Below the pieces are notes generated by a model. That model did no database searches. It worked only from the letters and a program-made list of their open reading frames with translations, and was not told the DNA's origin. A DNA stretch of 54,501 nucleotides from Lactiplantibacillus xiangfangensis (lineage in GTDB: Bacteria > Bacillota > Bacilli > Lactobacillales > Lactobacillaceae), in NCBI RefSeq assembly GCF_001438845.1, contig NZ_JQCL01000008.1:1-54501 (forward strand). Reading direction: 5' to 3'. The translations under genes were made by a program, and so were the position numbers. The first letter of the stretch is position 1; each line of letters starts with the position of its first letter. Positions 17,771 to 26,594 of this stretch are shown in pieces.

Positions 17771-18029
17771 AACTATGAATCAACCTAGTCAAGCGTATGT
17801 AAATTTAAATTAGCTCACATATCTGACGTAAGTATAACGAGCTGGCGTTGCGTTTAGATAACACGAAGATTACAAACTTGTTACAAACGGTATAATTCAG
17901 TTATCAGTTGGGTCAAAGCGATGAAAATCAACCTTTAATAAGCTAATTAATCGCAACCAATAAATCAACGATATAGCGTTATTTTTACGAACATTTTGGT
18001 TTTATATCATTAGTACGTTCGTATATATT

Positions 18030-19235
18030 TTAAATAAACCGTAGTCCCTGATCAACCCGTTGCAGAATCACTTTCCGCCGTGCACCCGTCAGGAAGAAAA
18101 TCGTCAAGCCACCAAATACCACGAAGGTTAGCCCAATCGTTTGCCATTCAAACGCACCCGGTACGGCCATCGTCTGTGATCCAGAAGCCATCATACTCAG
18201 GCTATCGACGGCTGCGTGGATCGCCATCGGGACAAGAATACTGCCAGAGTACAAGTAAGCAACCGCTAGGAACCAACCTAATGTCGCTGCAAAGACAATC
18301 TGTTCACCCGTTGCCGACAACGACTGCCCCACAAAAGCGTTAGTAAAGTGCCAAAGCCCGAACAAAGCACCACTTAACCCAACGCTCCAAGCTAATTGAA
18401 ACCGCCGTTTTTGAAAAGCTGCCAATAACAACGTTAAGACAGCGTAGCGATAGAGCCACTCTTCGGCAATTCCTGGCTCTAGTCCACTCAAGAACATCTT
18501 CCAAGTCGCATTGTGTAGACTAAAGTCCCACTGCGTGAAGGTCGTCGCCCAATTAGCACCGGTGCTAAACGCATTCCACAGGCTAAAAAGAAGACCCGCT
18601 AATATAATTAAACTAACCAAACTTGTTTTTGCCTGGTGATCAAAACGCCAACTGACGCCGTGAAATCCCCACGCCCGCATCAGTACGGCAACGGTCAGAA
18701 CAAACCCGACGGCACCTAAAATCCCCGTTTCACCAATCATATTAAAGGCAGCCGGTACTTTTAATACCGGTAAGACAAACAGGGTAATTTGGGCACCAGT
18801 TAAACCGCTAAAAATAGCTGAAATCAGAACCAAGATGCGGCCAACTAATGATTGAATCTTAGCCGTGACCACGTAACCAATCGGAATAAAACCGACAACT
18901 AAGTACGCCATCCCCACGGCGATTAACCCTTGTTCGTCCAATGGTGTTAATTTGATAACCAAATCAATTAGGTTTCCCACCATGATTGGTAGCAACATGA
19001 ACTGTAAGACCGTTTGAACGTAGTAATTAACGTGGCGCAGACGCCGCCAATCTTGCTGTTGATCCTCAATCGCCGGCCATAAGGCATTTAGAAGCCAAAT
19101 AATCATCAACATCCCGCCACCAGGAAAGGCGACCCCTTGGTTAGTCAGCAACAGCTGAATCAGCGTAACCACTAATATAAGGACTAATTGCCCAATGTAC
19201 CAGCGACGTAACATTTGATCAAATTCTGGCGCCAT
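18030..19235 (-). CDS. CPBP family intramembrane metalloprotease
   Basis: The 401-residue membrane protein contains the three CPBP (Rce1/Abi) motifs: EEWLYR with Glu258, Glu259 and Arg263, GLWHF with His296, and HAAVD with His340. About ten membrane helices are visible, including an N-terminal block longer than the usual 220-residue CPBP protein. In lactobacilli such proteins are linked to bacteriocin self-immunity or to processing of membrane proteins; there is no bacteriocin gene next to it. The ATG at 19235 is preceded by GGGGGG ten bases upstream, so the longer upstream frame is not used. Confidence 0.85.
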   Translation of the reverse strand: MAPEFDQMLRRWYIGQLVLILVVTLIQLLLTNQGVAFPGGGMLMIIWLLNALWPAIEDQQQDWRRLRHVNYYVQTVLQFMLLPIMVGNLIDLVIKLTPLDEQGLIAVGMAYLVVGFIPIGYVVTAKIQSLVGRILVLISAIFSGLTGAQITLFVLPVLKVPAAFNMIGETGILGAVGFVLTVAVLMRAWGFHGVSWRFDHQAKTSLVSLIILAGLLFSLWNAFSTGANWATTFTQWDFSLHNATWKMFLSGLEPGIAEEWLYRYAVLTLLLAAFQKRRFQLAWSVGLSGALFGLWHFTNAFVGQSLSATGEQIVFAATLGWFLAVAYLYSGSILVPMAIHAAVDSLSMMASGSQTMAVPGAFEWQTIGLTFVVFGGLTIFFLTGARRKVILQRVDQGLRFI

Positions 19236-19391
19236 ATGCAAAAATCCCCCCATCTCGTATGTATTTATCATACCAGACTGGGAGGATTTATTAGTGATGA
19301 AAGTCACCAACTAGATTTTTTACTAAAGATTGAAATTCAAACGCGTCATAATAGTTAGCATATTAACCGTTGTAACTGAAATAGCTACTAC

Positions 19392-19424
19392 GTTAGGCAG
19401 AATTGGTGTGCTATGGAGGACACC
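19392..19424 (-). repeat. Truncated remnant of the structured repeat family
   Basis: TTGGTGTGCTATGGAGGAC (19403-19421) matches the 3' arm of copies A and B (CTGGTGTGCTATGGGGGAC) at 17 of 19 positions, in reversed orientation. No matching second arm is present. It sits just past the stop codon of the ABC-F gene. It is short enough that chance cannot be fully excluded. Confidence 0.5.
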
Positions 19425-19439
19425 GGATTTACAACCTAA

Positions 19440-21062
19440 TTAATATAAGTCTTCAACGCGTCCCTGCGTTGCTTCGTGGGCCAAGTATTCATCGTAAGTT
19501 GTATCCCCACGATCAACGACCCCTTTCGCACTAACTTCTACGATGTGGTCGGCAATCGTTTGAATGAACTCGTGGTCATGGGAAGTGAAAATAATGGCAC
19601 TGTTAAACGCAACTAACGCGTCGTTTAAGGCCGTAATTGATTCAAGATCCAAGTGGTTGGTTGGGTCGTCTAATAATAAGACGTTGGCCCGGCTTAACAT
19701 CATCTTAGATAACATTCCCCGGACTTTTTCGCCCCCGGATAACACATTGACGGGCCGTTCAACGTCACTACCAGAGAAGAGCATCTTACCCAAGAAGCCC
19801 CGTAAGAAAGTATTGTCACTTTCTTCCTTCGAAGCAAACTGCCGTAACCAATCAATGATTGGCATGTCACTACCATCAAAGGCTTCATTAATATCTTTTG
19901 GTAAGTAAGTCCGTGCAGTCGTTTGTCCCCAAATAACCTCACCACTATCTGGTTTCACGTCGCCAGCAATAATTTGCATCAACGTTGTCGTGGCCAAATC
20001 GTTCCGGCTAATTAAAGCGGTTTTTTCCGTTGGGCGTAAGGTAAAGCTAATATTATCAAGAATTTTGACGCCTTCAATGGTCTTCGAAACGTTTTCGACC
20101 CGTAATAAGTCGTTACCAAGTTCCCGTTCAGGGGTGAACTTGATGAATGGGTACTTACGTGACGAAGGTTTAATATCGTCTAACGTAATCTTTTCAAGTT
20201 GCTTCTTCCGTGAAGTGGCCTGCTTCGACTTCGAAGCGTTGGCACTAAACCGCGCCACGAAAGCTTGTAATTCTTTAATTTGATCAGCTTTTTTCGCATT
20301 GGCATTGGCTTGTAACTTGGTGGCTAATTGGCTTGATTCCATCCAGAAATCATAGTTACCAACGAACAGCGTGATCTTACCAAAGTCGACGTCACACATG
20401 TGCGTACATACTTGGTTCAAGAAATGCCGGTCATGGGAAACAACGATGACGGTATTTTGATAACTGGCTAAAAAGTCTTCTAGCCAGCTGATCGATTGGA
20501 CGTCTAACCCGTTGGTCGGTTCGTCCAATAACAATACGTCAGGATTACCAAACAAAGCTTGCCCCAACAAAACTTTAACCTTCTGTGGTTCAGTTAGTTC
20601 GCTCATCTTCATGTGTTGCATCGATTCATCGATACCCAAGTCTTGTAACAGCTGGTCAGCTTCCGATTCGGCGTTCCAACCATCCATTTCGGCAAAGTCG
20701 CCTTCAAGTTCAGCCGCCCGAATCCCATCTTCATCACTGAAATCTGGTTTCGCGTATAACGCATCCTTTTCAACCATGATATCGTAGAGCTTTTCATGCC
20801 CCCGGATAACCGTAGCTAAAACTTCTTCATCTTCAAAGGCAAAGTGGTTTTGGTTCAGGCTGGACATCCGCTCGTTAGGTCCCATGGATACTGACCCCGT
20901 CGTTGGATGAAGCTTACCTTCCAAAATCTTCAAAAACGTTGATTTTCCCGCCCCGTTGGCGCCAATGACACCATAGCAGTTTCCTGGCGTAAATTTTAAA
21001 TTAACATCTTCATAAAGTTTGCGAGTTGAAAATTGCATACTAACATTACTTACGGTGAGCAT
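19440..21062 (-). CDS. ABC-F family ATPase, YkpA/YbiT type
   Basis: The 540-residue soluble protein has two ABC domains joined by the ABC-F linker. Domain 1 has Walker A GANGAGKST and Walker B VLLLDEPTN, but its signature region reads MSELTEPQKVK instead of LSGGE/Q. Domain 2 has a good signature NVLSGGEKVR and Walker B VLLLDDPTNHLD, but its Walker A region is ISRNDLATTT, with the P-loop Lys lost. ABC-F proteins act on the ribosome as translation factors; this subgroup is related to EttA-like rather than antibiotic-resistance members. AGAGG lies seven bases before the ATG. Confidence 0.88.
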   Translation of the reverse strand: MLTVSNVSMQFSTRKLYEDVNLKFTPGNCYGVIGANGAGKSTFLKILEGKLHPTTGSVSMGPNERMSSLNQNHFAFEDEEVLATVIRGHEKLYDIMVEKDALYAKPDFSDEDGIRAAELEGDFAEMDGWNAESEADQLLQDLGIDESMQHMKMSELTEPQKVKVLLGQALFGNPDVLLLDEPTNGLDVQSISWLEDFLASYQNTVIVVSHDRHFLNQVCTHMCDVDFGKITLFVGNYDFWMESSQLATKLQANANAKKADQIKELQAFVARFSANASKSKQATSRKKQLEKITLDDIKPSSRKYPFIKFTPERELGNDLLRVENVSKTIEGVKILDNISFTLRPTEKTALISRNDLATTTLMQIIAGDVKPDSGEVIWGQTTARTYLPKDINEAFDGSDMPIIDWLRQFASKEESDNTFLRGFLGKMLFSGSDVERPVNVLSGGEKVRGMLSKMMLSRANVLLLDDPTNHLDLESITALNDALVAFNSAIIFTSHDHEFIQTIADHIVEVSAKGVVDRGDTTYDEYLAHEATQGRVEDLY

Positions 21063-21103
21063 TTAAATACCTCTACTTTTTTTGTCATGAGTTGTAACAT
21101 ACA

Positions 21104-21141
21104 GAAAAGAGGTCGGGATTAAACCTCCCAGCCTCCTGTGC
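21104..21141 (-). terminator. Terminator of the HAD phosphatase gene
   Basis: GAGGCTGGGA and TCCCGACCTC form an imperfect stem followed by a T-rich tract on the minus strand. Confidence 0.7.
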
Positions 21142-21216
21142 CGTTAATCATATAAGTAAATAGTAGCACGGTTACCGCAACTTTGGCAATCAAAACCATT
21201 GCTAGTTTTCAGAAAA

Positions 21217-22020
21217 CTAGTGTGATATTTCCAAAACTGCCCGTTCAATGTAGTTCAACACACCACTATCCAAGTTCGTCCCCGTGACCGCCGTCGCGTT
21301 TGCTTTCACACTCGCCGGCGCATTTTGCATGGCCACGCCCGTCTTGACATAATGGAACATTTCTAAATCATTGGTGCCATCGCCAAACGCGATCATTTCA
21401 CTGGGAAGAACGTGCAAGCGTTCTCCCAGTCGCTTCAACGCGCGACCCTTGTGCATGCCCGGTTGAATCAGGTCCATACTTCCCTGTCCACCAGAAACTG
21501 GGACGGCGATACCAGCTAGTTTAGGCTTTAATTCATATACAATTTGATTCGTCTTTTCAGGCGCACAAATAATATCGAACTTCACGACCGGATCCGTGAC
21601 CGCGTTCAAGTCCGTACACGTTTCTAGTTGATAATAATAATCTCGCATTTGCGCAATAAAGTTGGGGTTGGCGTGTTGTGACACGTGTACCGTTTGGGTC
21701 CCACACAGCGCAATCTGTAATTCCGGGTACGCACTAAGAACTTTCAGGATTTGGGCCGTTGCTACTGACGTAAACGTTTCAGCGCTGAGTCCCACCCGTG
21801 CGTTCATCAATTCGGCACCGTTACCCCCGATAAACCACATATCCGGATAGTCCGCGAAATAATCCGCTAATTCGCTGGCTTGGTGCCCACTGGCAATAAC
21901 AAAGTAAATGCCACGTTTGTGTAATTCTTGGTAAATTTTAGCAAACCGTGGGCGATCGTATTCCCCGTGATTATCCAAGAATGTCCCGTCCATATCAGTT
22001 GCAATTAGTTTTATTGTCAT
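21217..22020 (-). CDS. HAD phosphatase, Cof/YidA subfamily
   Basis: This 267-residue protein carries HAD motif I DMDGTFL with nucleophile Asp9 and acid/base Asp11, motif II in FVIASG, motif III with Lys in HKGRALKRLG and motif IV GDGTNDLEMF. The C2B cap between motifs II and III is typical of the Cof family, which dephosphorylates sugar phosphates, flavin mononucleotide or pyridoxal phosphate; specificity is not predictable. It is monocistronic with its own terminator. Confidence 0.9.
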   Translation of the reverse strand: MTIKLIATDMDGTFLDNHGEYDRPRFAKIYQELHKRGIYFVIASGHQASELADYFADYPDMWFIGGNGAELMNARVGLSAETFTSVATAQILKVLSAYPELQIALCGTQTVHVSQHANPNFIAQMRDYYYQLETCTDLNAVTDPVVKFDIICAPEKTNQIVYELKPKLAGIAVPVSGGQGSMDLIQPGMHKGRALKRLGERLHVLPSEMIAFGDGTNDLEMFHYVKTGVAMQNAPASVKANATAVTGTNLDSGVLNYIERAVLEISH

Positions 22021-22105
22021 CTATAAATCATCCATTCTATGTAAGCCTTACCACCTAAGGTTACCGATAAAAGTCCGTAAGTACAACCCCCTGCACTTTA
22101 AAATT

Positions 22106-22141
22106 AAAAAAAGAGCTCCGACTGACAAAGTCGCAAGCTCT
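22106..22141 (-). terminator. Terminator of the DUF2207 gene
   Basis: AGAGCT-x-GCGACT and AGTCGGAGCTCT form a stem followed by T7 on the minus strand. Confidence 0.85.
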
Positions 22142-22173
22142 AAATCTAAATTATCTTTTAACCGATCCGGAGG

Positions 22174-24006
22174 TTAAAACGCCCCACCGCCGGAACCGCC
22201 CCCAAAGCCACCGGAACTACCGCCTGAGAAGCCACCGGAGCCTCCAGATGGCGAACTAGCACTGTCCGAAGCTCCAATCGCACCACTAAAGCTATGATCG
22301 ATAATATCGGAGAAATCAAAGTTAGCCCCGCCATTACCGTAAAACAGTGGGTAGTAAATCACTAATCCCGCGGCTAAGGCTTCCGTTCCAAAGTCAATGG
22401 CTAATTGGGACGTGACCTTGTCAGCCAAGCCAAATACCGCTGCGTAAGGCAATAATTGTTCCCATAAGATTAAGTCGCCCACTTCCGCCGTGTTAAAGTG
22501 GCCGATATCCTTAAGCGTGCGCCGAAGCCCACTAATCTGGTTAATCTGCTGTAAACCTTCGTCGGTGTTAAAGACGACCCGTTGCCGACGTAACGCCCAC
22601 GCAATCCAGAAAGCAATCGCAACGACGAGTGCGACACCGCCCATCATCATCGCAATCGTTGGACTAACGAGTAGCCCCAAGCCACTAACGATTGCTCCAG
22701 CAACGGTCACAATGATGGCCCCACTTACCGAGTACTGGCGAATATTATAGTTAGTTTCATCCTGAAACGGCGCAACCGCTTCATCAACTTCTCGTTGCCA
22801 ATTGCCAAACCAACTTCGCATCCGGCCCTTTTTATCACGATCACCGTAGGCTTTTAATGCGCTTAAACTCAAAACGCCATCGGGTGCCACCGTCGTAAAA
22901 CAGTGTGCTAAAAAGCTGTTACTGATTGGCTTTAATTTCGTCAACACAACGACTGGTTTACGGCGCCCAGTTTCCGTCGTGATTTGAAGTTCATGCTCAG
23001 CCGCTGCTCGTAAGATTTCACCCGTCAGCCCCTTCGTATCTGGCGACCTATTTTCCAATAGCGCCTGCGCCACTGCGGGGGCGACTGTCGGGACGTCAAA
23101 CGAGTGGTTGATTGGAATGGGTTGTTGATGCCGGTTAGCTGGGTGGTTATGAAACCACCAGATGTAACTAACCACCAGAACTAACCAGACTAACCCGGCC
23201 AGCCCAACAACCAGTTGCTTAATTAAGCGCGCACGTTGCCGCTTTTGATTGGCTTGTTTAGCCAGTTGTGCTTCTTGATTTTGCACCGCGGCCAGCCTTT
23301 TTTTCGAACTCGTCTTCTGATTAGTAGCCGTTACACTGGTTGGAAATACTAAATGACTTTCAACAAACTGCTTTGCGGGGTTCCGTTTAACCGTCATTAT
23401 GACCCGGCCCCGCTTACGATCCACCGTGGTGTGTCCACTCAACGGACCGTGCGTCCAAGCTTGAAGTTTTCCCACGTCCTTTTCAGGCAATTGAATGGTC
23501 ACTTTCACACCATGCAACGCCACGTCCCAGCCACTACCGATGACGCGCCAATTCAACTCCGCGGTATCCGCATAGTTGGTGACCACACCGTAAAGTCGGT
23601 ACTGATAACGCACCTGTAACTTATCATTATTACGCGCTCGCTGATATAACTTAACGCGCATCCGATCAGCATTTTGGGACAATTGATAGGTGTTATCGGT
23701 GCCCGCATCACTTTTACGCGCCGTTTTCGATGAACCGTTATTCAGGCGCGTCGTCACTTTTTCTAACTTAGCGCCCTGAATGCCACGCAAATCCTGAACG
23801 TTAAATACACCATGGTAGTCGTCATCAAAATCATAGCGCATCGTCTGTGTCACCTGCGCACTACCATCCTTTTGCACGTCCACCTTCACGTGATAATTAT
23901 CAATCCGATAATCCGCATGGACATTCAACACAAGCGCGAACCAGCTCACCAATACGACGACGCTCATCATCAGCAATTCGCCACTAAACCGTTTTCTTTT
24001 ACGCAT
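22174..24006 (-). CDS. DUF2207 membrane protein with glycine-rich tail
   Basis: The 610-residue protein has a signal or anchor helix (residues 10-31), an extracellular DUF2207 beta-domain to about residue 220, a charged segment, a membrane helix near 265-285, a cytoplasmic region, two helices near 430-475 and a C-terminal tail GGSGGFSGGSSGGFGGGSGG-GAF in small-residue repeats. This is the standard layout of DUF2207 proteins, whose function is unknown. GAGGGGG precedes the ATG. The gene follows the DUF915 hydrolase gene by 88 bp on the same strand. Confidence 0.88.
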   Translation of the reverse strand: MRKRKRFSGELLMMSVVVLVSWFALVLNVHADYRIDNYHVKVDVQKDGSAQVTQTMRYDFDDDYHGVFNVQDLRGIQGAKLEKVTTRLNNGSSKTARKSDAGTDNTYQLSQNADRMRVKLYQRARNNDKLQVRYQYRLYGVVTNYADTAELNWRVIGSGWDVALHGVKVTIQLPEKDVGKLQAWTHGPLSGHTTVDRKRGRVIMTVKRNPAKQFVESHLVFPTSVTATNQKTSSKKRLAAVQNQEAQLAKQANQKRQRARLIKQLVVGLAGLVWLVLVVSYIWWFHNHPANRHQQPIPINHSFDVPTVAPAVAQALLENRSPDTKGLTGEILRAAAEHELQITTETGRRKPVVVLTKLKPISNSFLAHCFTTVAPDGVLSLSALKAYGDRDKKGRMRSWFGNWQREVDEAVAPFQDETNYNIRQYSVSGAIIVTVAGAIVSGLGLLVSPTIAMMMGGVALVVAIAFWIAWALRRQRVVFNTDEGLQQINQISGLRRTLKDIGHFNTAEVGDLILWEQLLPYAAVFGLADKVTSQLAIDFGTEALAAGLVIYYPLFYGNGGANFDFSDIIDHSFSGAIGASDSASSPSGGSGGFSGGSSGGFGGGSGGGAF

Positions 24007-24094
24007 GGCCTCATCCCCCTCAACTTCTCTTTAGTTGGTTTTAAGTTTACCATACAGCTGATTGGGACGGGAAACTTGGTCTGCTACATCAAAT

Positions 24095-24943
24095 TTACTT
24101 ATGCCAAATAAACTTGATTAATGCCTGATCAACTTGGGTGTTTTCATGTAGCTTGCTGTGTTGCGCGTTGGCGCCAAGAATCCGTTTTTCACGGTACGAT
24201 TTTGCCCGTGCCGCTACTAAGTACCGTAGCGATTGTGATGAAGCGTTGCTGACCCGCCCATCCGAATGGGTACCGTCATTCTTATCGCCATAAATATTAA
24301 GGACATCGATCTGTCCCTTAGGATACCGCTGACGTAACTTTAGTAACTGGCGATAGCTACGATTCATCTTAGTTGGTTGCCCGTTTTCTTTGAACTTCAC
24401 CTGATTAGGCTTGTCATCCATCCCTAAGATGCCGTTAAAGTGACCCGCGATGTCGACTTGCTTTTTGACTGGCGGTAAATCCTTATCCTGACCATATTGT
24501 AGCAAGTAGTACGCGATTGCCATGTTGCCCATCGAGTGCCCAACAACGTTGATAGCTTTAATGTGGTAACGACGTTGTAAAGCCGTGATGACGTTTTTAA
24601 CCCACTGCCCTGATTGCCGATAATTCGTATTTTGGTTATTCGTAAACCCGACCTCGACAATCGGGTGGACATTTCCCGGTTTAAACGTCCCCTTTAACTG
24701 AACCCGACCATCATCCGCAACGACAGCTTGAACGACCGTTCGTGTCACGCCCGCGCGAACCGCCGCGTTGGCCATGTGCGTTTCCGCGTTGATACTGCTC
24801 CCATAACCATGGAAAAACAAGGTTGGCACGTACGCACCGTTAACATGACTAACCTTATTTTTAGTCGTCCCCCGTGCCTGACACCCGCTTAATAATAAAA
24901 CCATACCGATAATGATCCCTAACCATTCAAACCGTCTCTTCAT
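24095..24943 (-). CDS. DUF915 alpha/beta hydrolase lipoprotein
   Basis: The 282-residue protein has a lipobox LLLSGC near residue 21 and an alpha/beta-hydrolase domain of the DUF915 type, which is common as a cell-surface hydrolase in lactobacilli. The oxyanion region is LFFHGYGSS, the nucleophile lies in VVGHSMGNMA, the acid is probably in IYGDKNDGTHSDG and the His in QHSKLHEN. The substrate is unknown. The ATG at 24943 is chosen because GGGGG lies five bases upstream; the frame continues upstream without a ribosome site. Repeat copy B sits about 110 bp upstream of it. Confidence 0.88.
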   Translation of the reverse strand: MKRRFEWLGIIIGMVLLLSGCQARGTTKNKVSHVNGAYVPTLFFHGYGSSINAETHMANAAVRAGVTRTVVQAVVADDGRVQLKGTFKPGNVHPIVEVGFTNNQNTNYRQSGQWVKNVITALQRRYHIKAINVVGHSMGNMAIAYYLLQYGQDKDLPPVKKQVDIAGHFNGILGMDDKPNQVKFKENGQPTKMNRSYRQLLKLRQRYPKGQIDVLNIYGDKNDGTHSDGRVSNASSQSLRYLVAARAKSYREKRILGANAQHSKLHENTQVDQALIKFIWHK

Positions 24944-25051
24944 GACGTTCCCCCACTTGCTTTTCTTGATATCGGTTTCATTATACATTTTGGCCTTGCT
25001 TTTCAAAAAAATAAGCACATCTTCAATGTGTAACTTATTTGCAAGAACATA

Positions 25052-25240
25052 TTATTTAGCACAGGCGGGTAGGATTGGTGTGCTGTGTCGGCAATATCAG
25101 ATAGCGTTTTAGGCTGTCTGATATTGCGGGGCAATTCAAAGACGCGGGCTATCGGCTTTAAATTGAGGGGCCAGACCGCACTTTGGCTGGGTCCGCCCCC
25201 CATAGCACACCAGTTCTACCCGCCGGAGCGGCTAATTTAG
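25052..25240 (+). repeat. Structured intergenic repeat, copy B
   Basis: The closing helix pairs GGCGGGTAG (25064-25072) with CTACCCGCC (25216-25224) and continues through GGTGTGCT/AGCACACC. Inside are a hairpin GCAATATCAGA/TCTGATATTGC (25091-25127), CAATTCAAAG/CTTTAAATTG (25132-25165) and CCAG/CTGG (25171-25190) with loop ACCGCACTTTGG. A short hairpin with GCCAACGC and GCATTGGC follows (about 25240-25270) before an AT-rich tract. A minus-strand terminator separates the copy from the transporter gene at 25333, so minus-strand readthrough is not its obvious source. Confidence 0.88.
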
Positions 25241-25285
25241 CCAACGCCAGTATCGCTGTTACAGCATTGGCAATAATTTTAAAAG

Positions 25286-25330
25286 TAAAAAGCACTTTCC
25301 AGAAATTTTACATCTCTAAAAAGTGCTTTA
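25286..25330 (-). terminator. Terminator of the transporter-phosphodiesterase operon
   Basis: AAAGCACTTT and AAAGTGCTTT flank a loop and are followed by a T tract on the minus strand, immediately after the stop codon at 25333. Confidence 0.8.
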
Positions 25331-25332
25331 AC

Positions 25333-26583
25333 TTAAACTGATTTAGTTTGATTCAGATGTGGCAACGCTAGGAAAATAACGAGTCCAATTAAGAATAGGA
25401 TACTTAATGAGGCGGCACCAATCGTCGACCGACCAGTCATCTGGGTCACAATTCCTACGAGCACTGGTCCCATGACGGCTGAAAACTTGCCTAAAATATT
25501 ATAGAAGCCAAAGAATTCGCTCCCACTCTTCTTAGGAATTAACCGACCAAAGTACGACCGACTCAGCGCCTGAATACCTCCTTGGCTCGTTCCCACTAAC
25601 ACGGCGAGCACCCAGAAATCCGTCACCGACTGTAGATGCAGGGCGTAAAGGCAAATACCCAAGTAAATCAAAATGCCTAACAAAATTCCCGTTCGCGTTG
25701 AGGTTTTATTAGCCAACCAACCGTATAGTAACGAGAATGGGAAAGCGACTAGTTGAACGACTAATAGGACCAACATTAACGTCGTGGTCGTGATCCCCAT
25801 GTCCATACCAATGGAAGTGGCCATGGTAAAAATCGTATCGACCCCGTCAATGTAGAAGAAGTAAGCCACCAAGAACCAGGCCGCTGCCCGGTAATTGCGA
25901 ATATGTTTTAACGTCGTCCATACCCGCTGAAAGCTAGCCCGAACTGGATGCGCATTCGGGGCTAACGCGTACTTCTGGTGAACATTTTTCAACAATGGAA
26001 TGTAGAAGATGATCCACCAAACCGCCGCGAGGACAAAGCTCCACCGTGCGACCCCGTAACTTGATAACAGCCCAAAGCCACTGGTTAATTGCAAGACCAA
26101 GAATAGGATGAAGGCTAAGACACCACCCAAGTAGCCAAAACCGTAACCATATGAAGATAGCCGGTCCATCTGGTTATCCGGGGCAACGTCCGTTAAGAAA
26201 CTGTCGTAGAACAAGTTTCCGCCGGAATATCCGATAATCGATAAAATATAAATTCCGAGCAACCACTTCCACGCACTGGGCGGCGCAATGCTTAACCCTA
26301 AGGTCATTAGCATCCCGACCATCGAAAAAATGTTGAGCATCCGCTTTTTAGCACGCGGATAGTCCGCCAGCGCCCCTAGAACTGGCGCTAGAATTGAAAC
26401 GAGTAGCGTCCCAATACTATTCGCGTAGCCCCAGTACGCCGTTGCATTAGCAGGGGTGACCCCACTGGCTTGCGCGACCGCCTTAAAGTAAACCGGTAAA
26501 ACAGCGGTCGTCACAATGATGCCATAACCAGAGTTGGCCCAATCATAAAAGATCCAACCCCACTGTTGCTTATTAAATTTCAT
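25333..26583 (-). CDS. MFS transporter, UMF1/Atg22-like family
   Basis: This 416-residue protein with about twelve membrane helices begins QQWGWIFYDWANSGYG, the hallmark of the UMF1 family, and has the loop motif GALADYPRAKKR. Bacterial members are little characterised; nucleoside, amino-acid or bile-related export has been suggested for relatives. It starts 11 bases after the phosphodiesterase gene, so the two are co-transcribed. That may mean it imports the product released by the enzyme, which is inference. Confidence 0.85.
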   Translation of the reverse strand: MKFNKQQWGWIFYDWANSGYGIIVTTAVLPVYFKAVAQASGVTPANATAYWGYANSIGTLLVSILAPVLGALADYPRAKKRMLNIFSMVGMLMTLGLSIAPPSAWKWLLGIYILSIIGYSGGNLFYDSFLTDVAPDNQMDRLSSYGYGFGYLGGVLAFILFLVLQLTSGFGLLSSYGVARWSFVLAAVWWIIFYIPLLKNVHQKYALAPNAHPVRASFQRVWTTLKHIRNYRAAAWFLVAYFFYIDGVDTIFTMATSIGMDMGITTTTLMLVLLVVQLVAFPFSLLYGWLANKTSTRTGILLGILIYLGICLYALHLQSVTDFWVLAVLVGTSQGGIQALSRSYFGRLIPKKSGSEFFGFYNILGKFSAVMGPVLVGIVTQMTGRSTIGAASLSILFLIGLVIFLALPHLNQTKSV

Positions 26584-26594
26584 TCAAGTTCCCC

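Noticed and set aside
18030-19310. Longer CPBP protease start at 19310
   Set aside because: The upstream 25 codons lack a ribosome site, while GGGGGG precedes the ATG at 19235.
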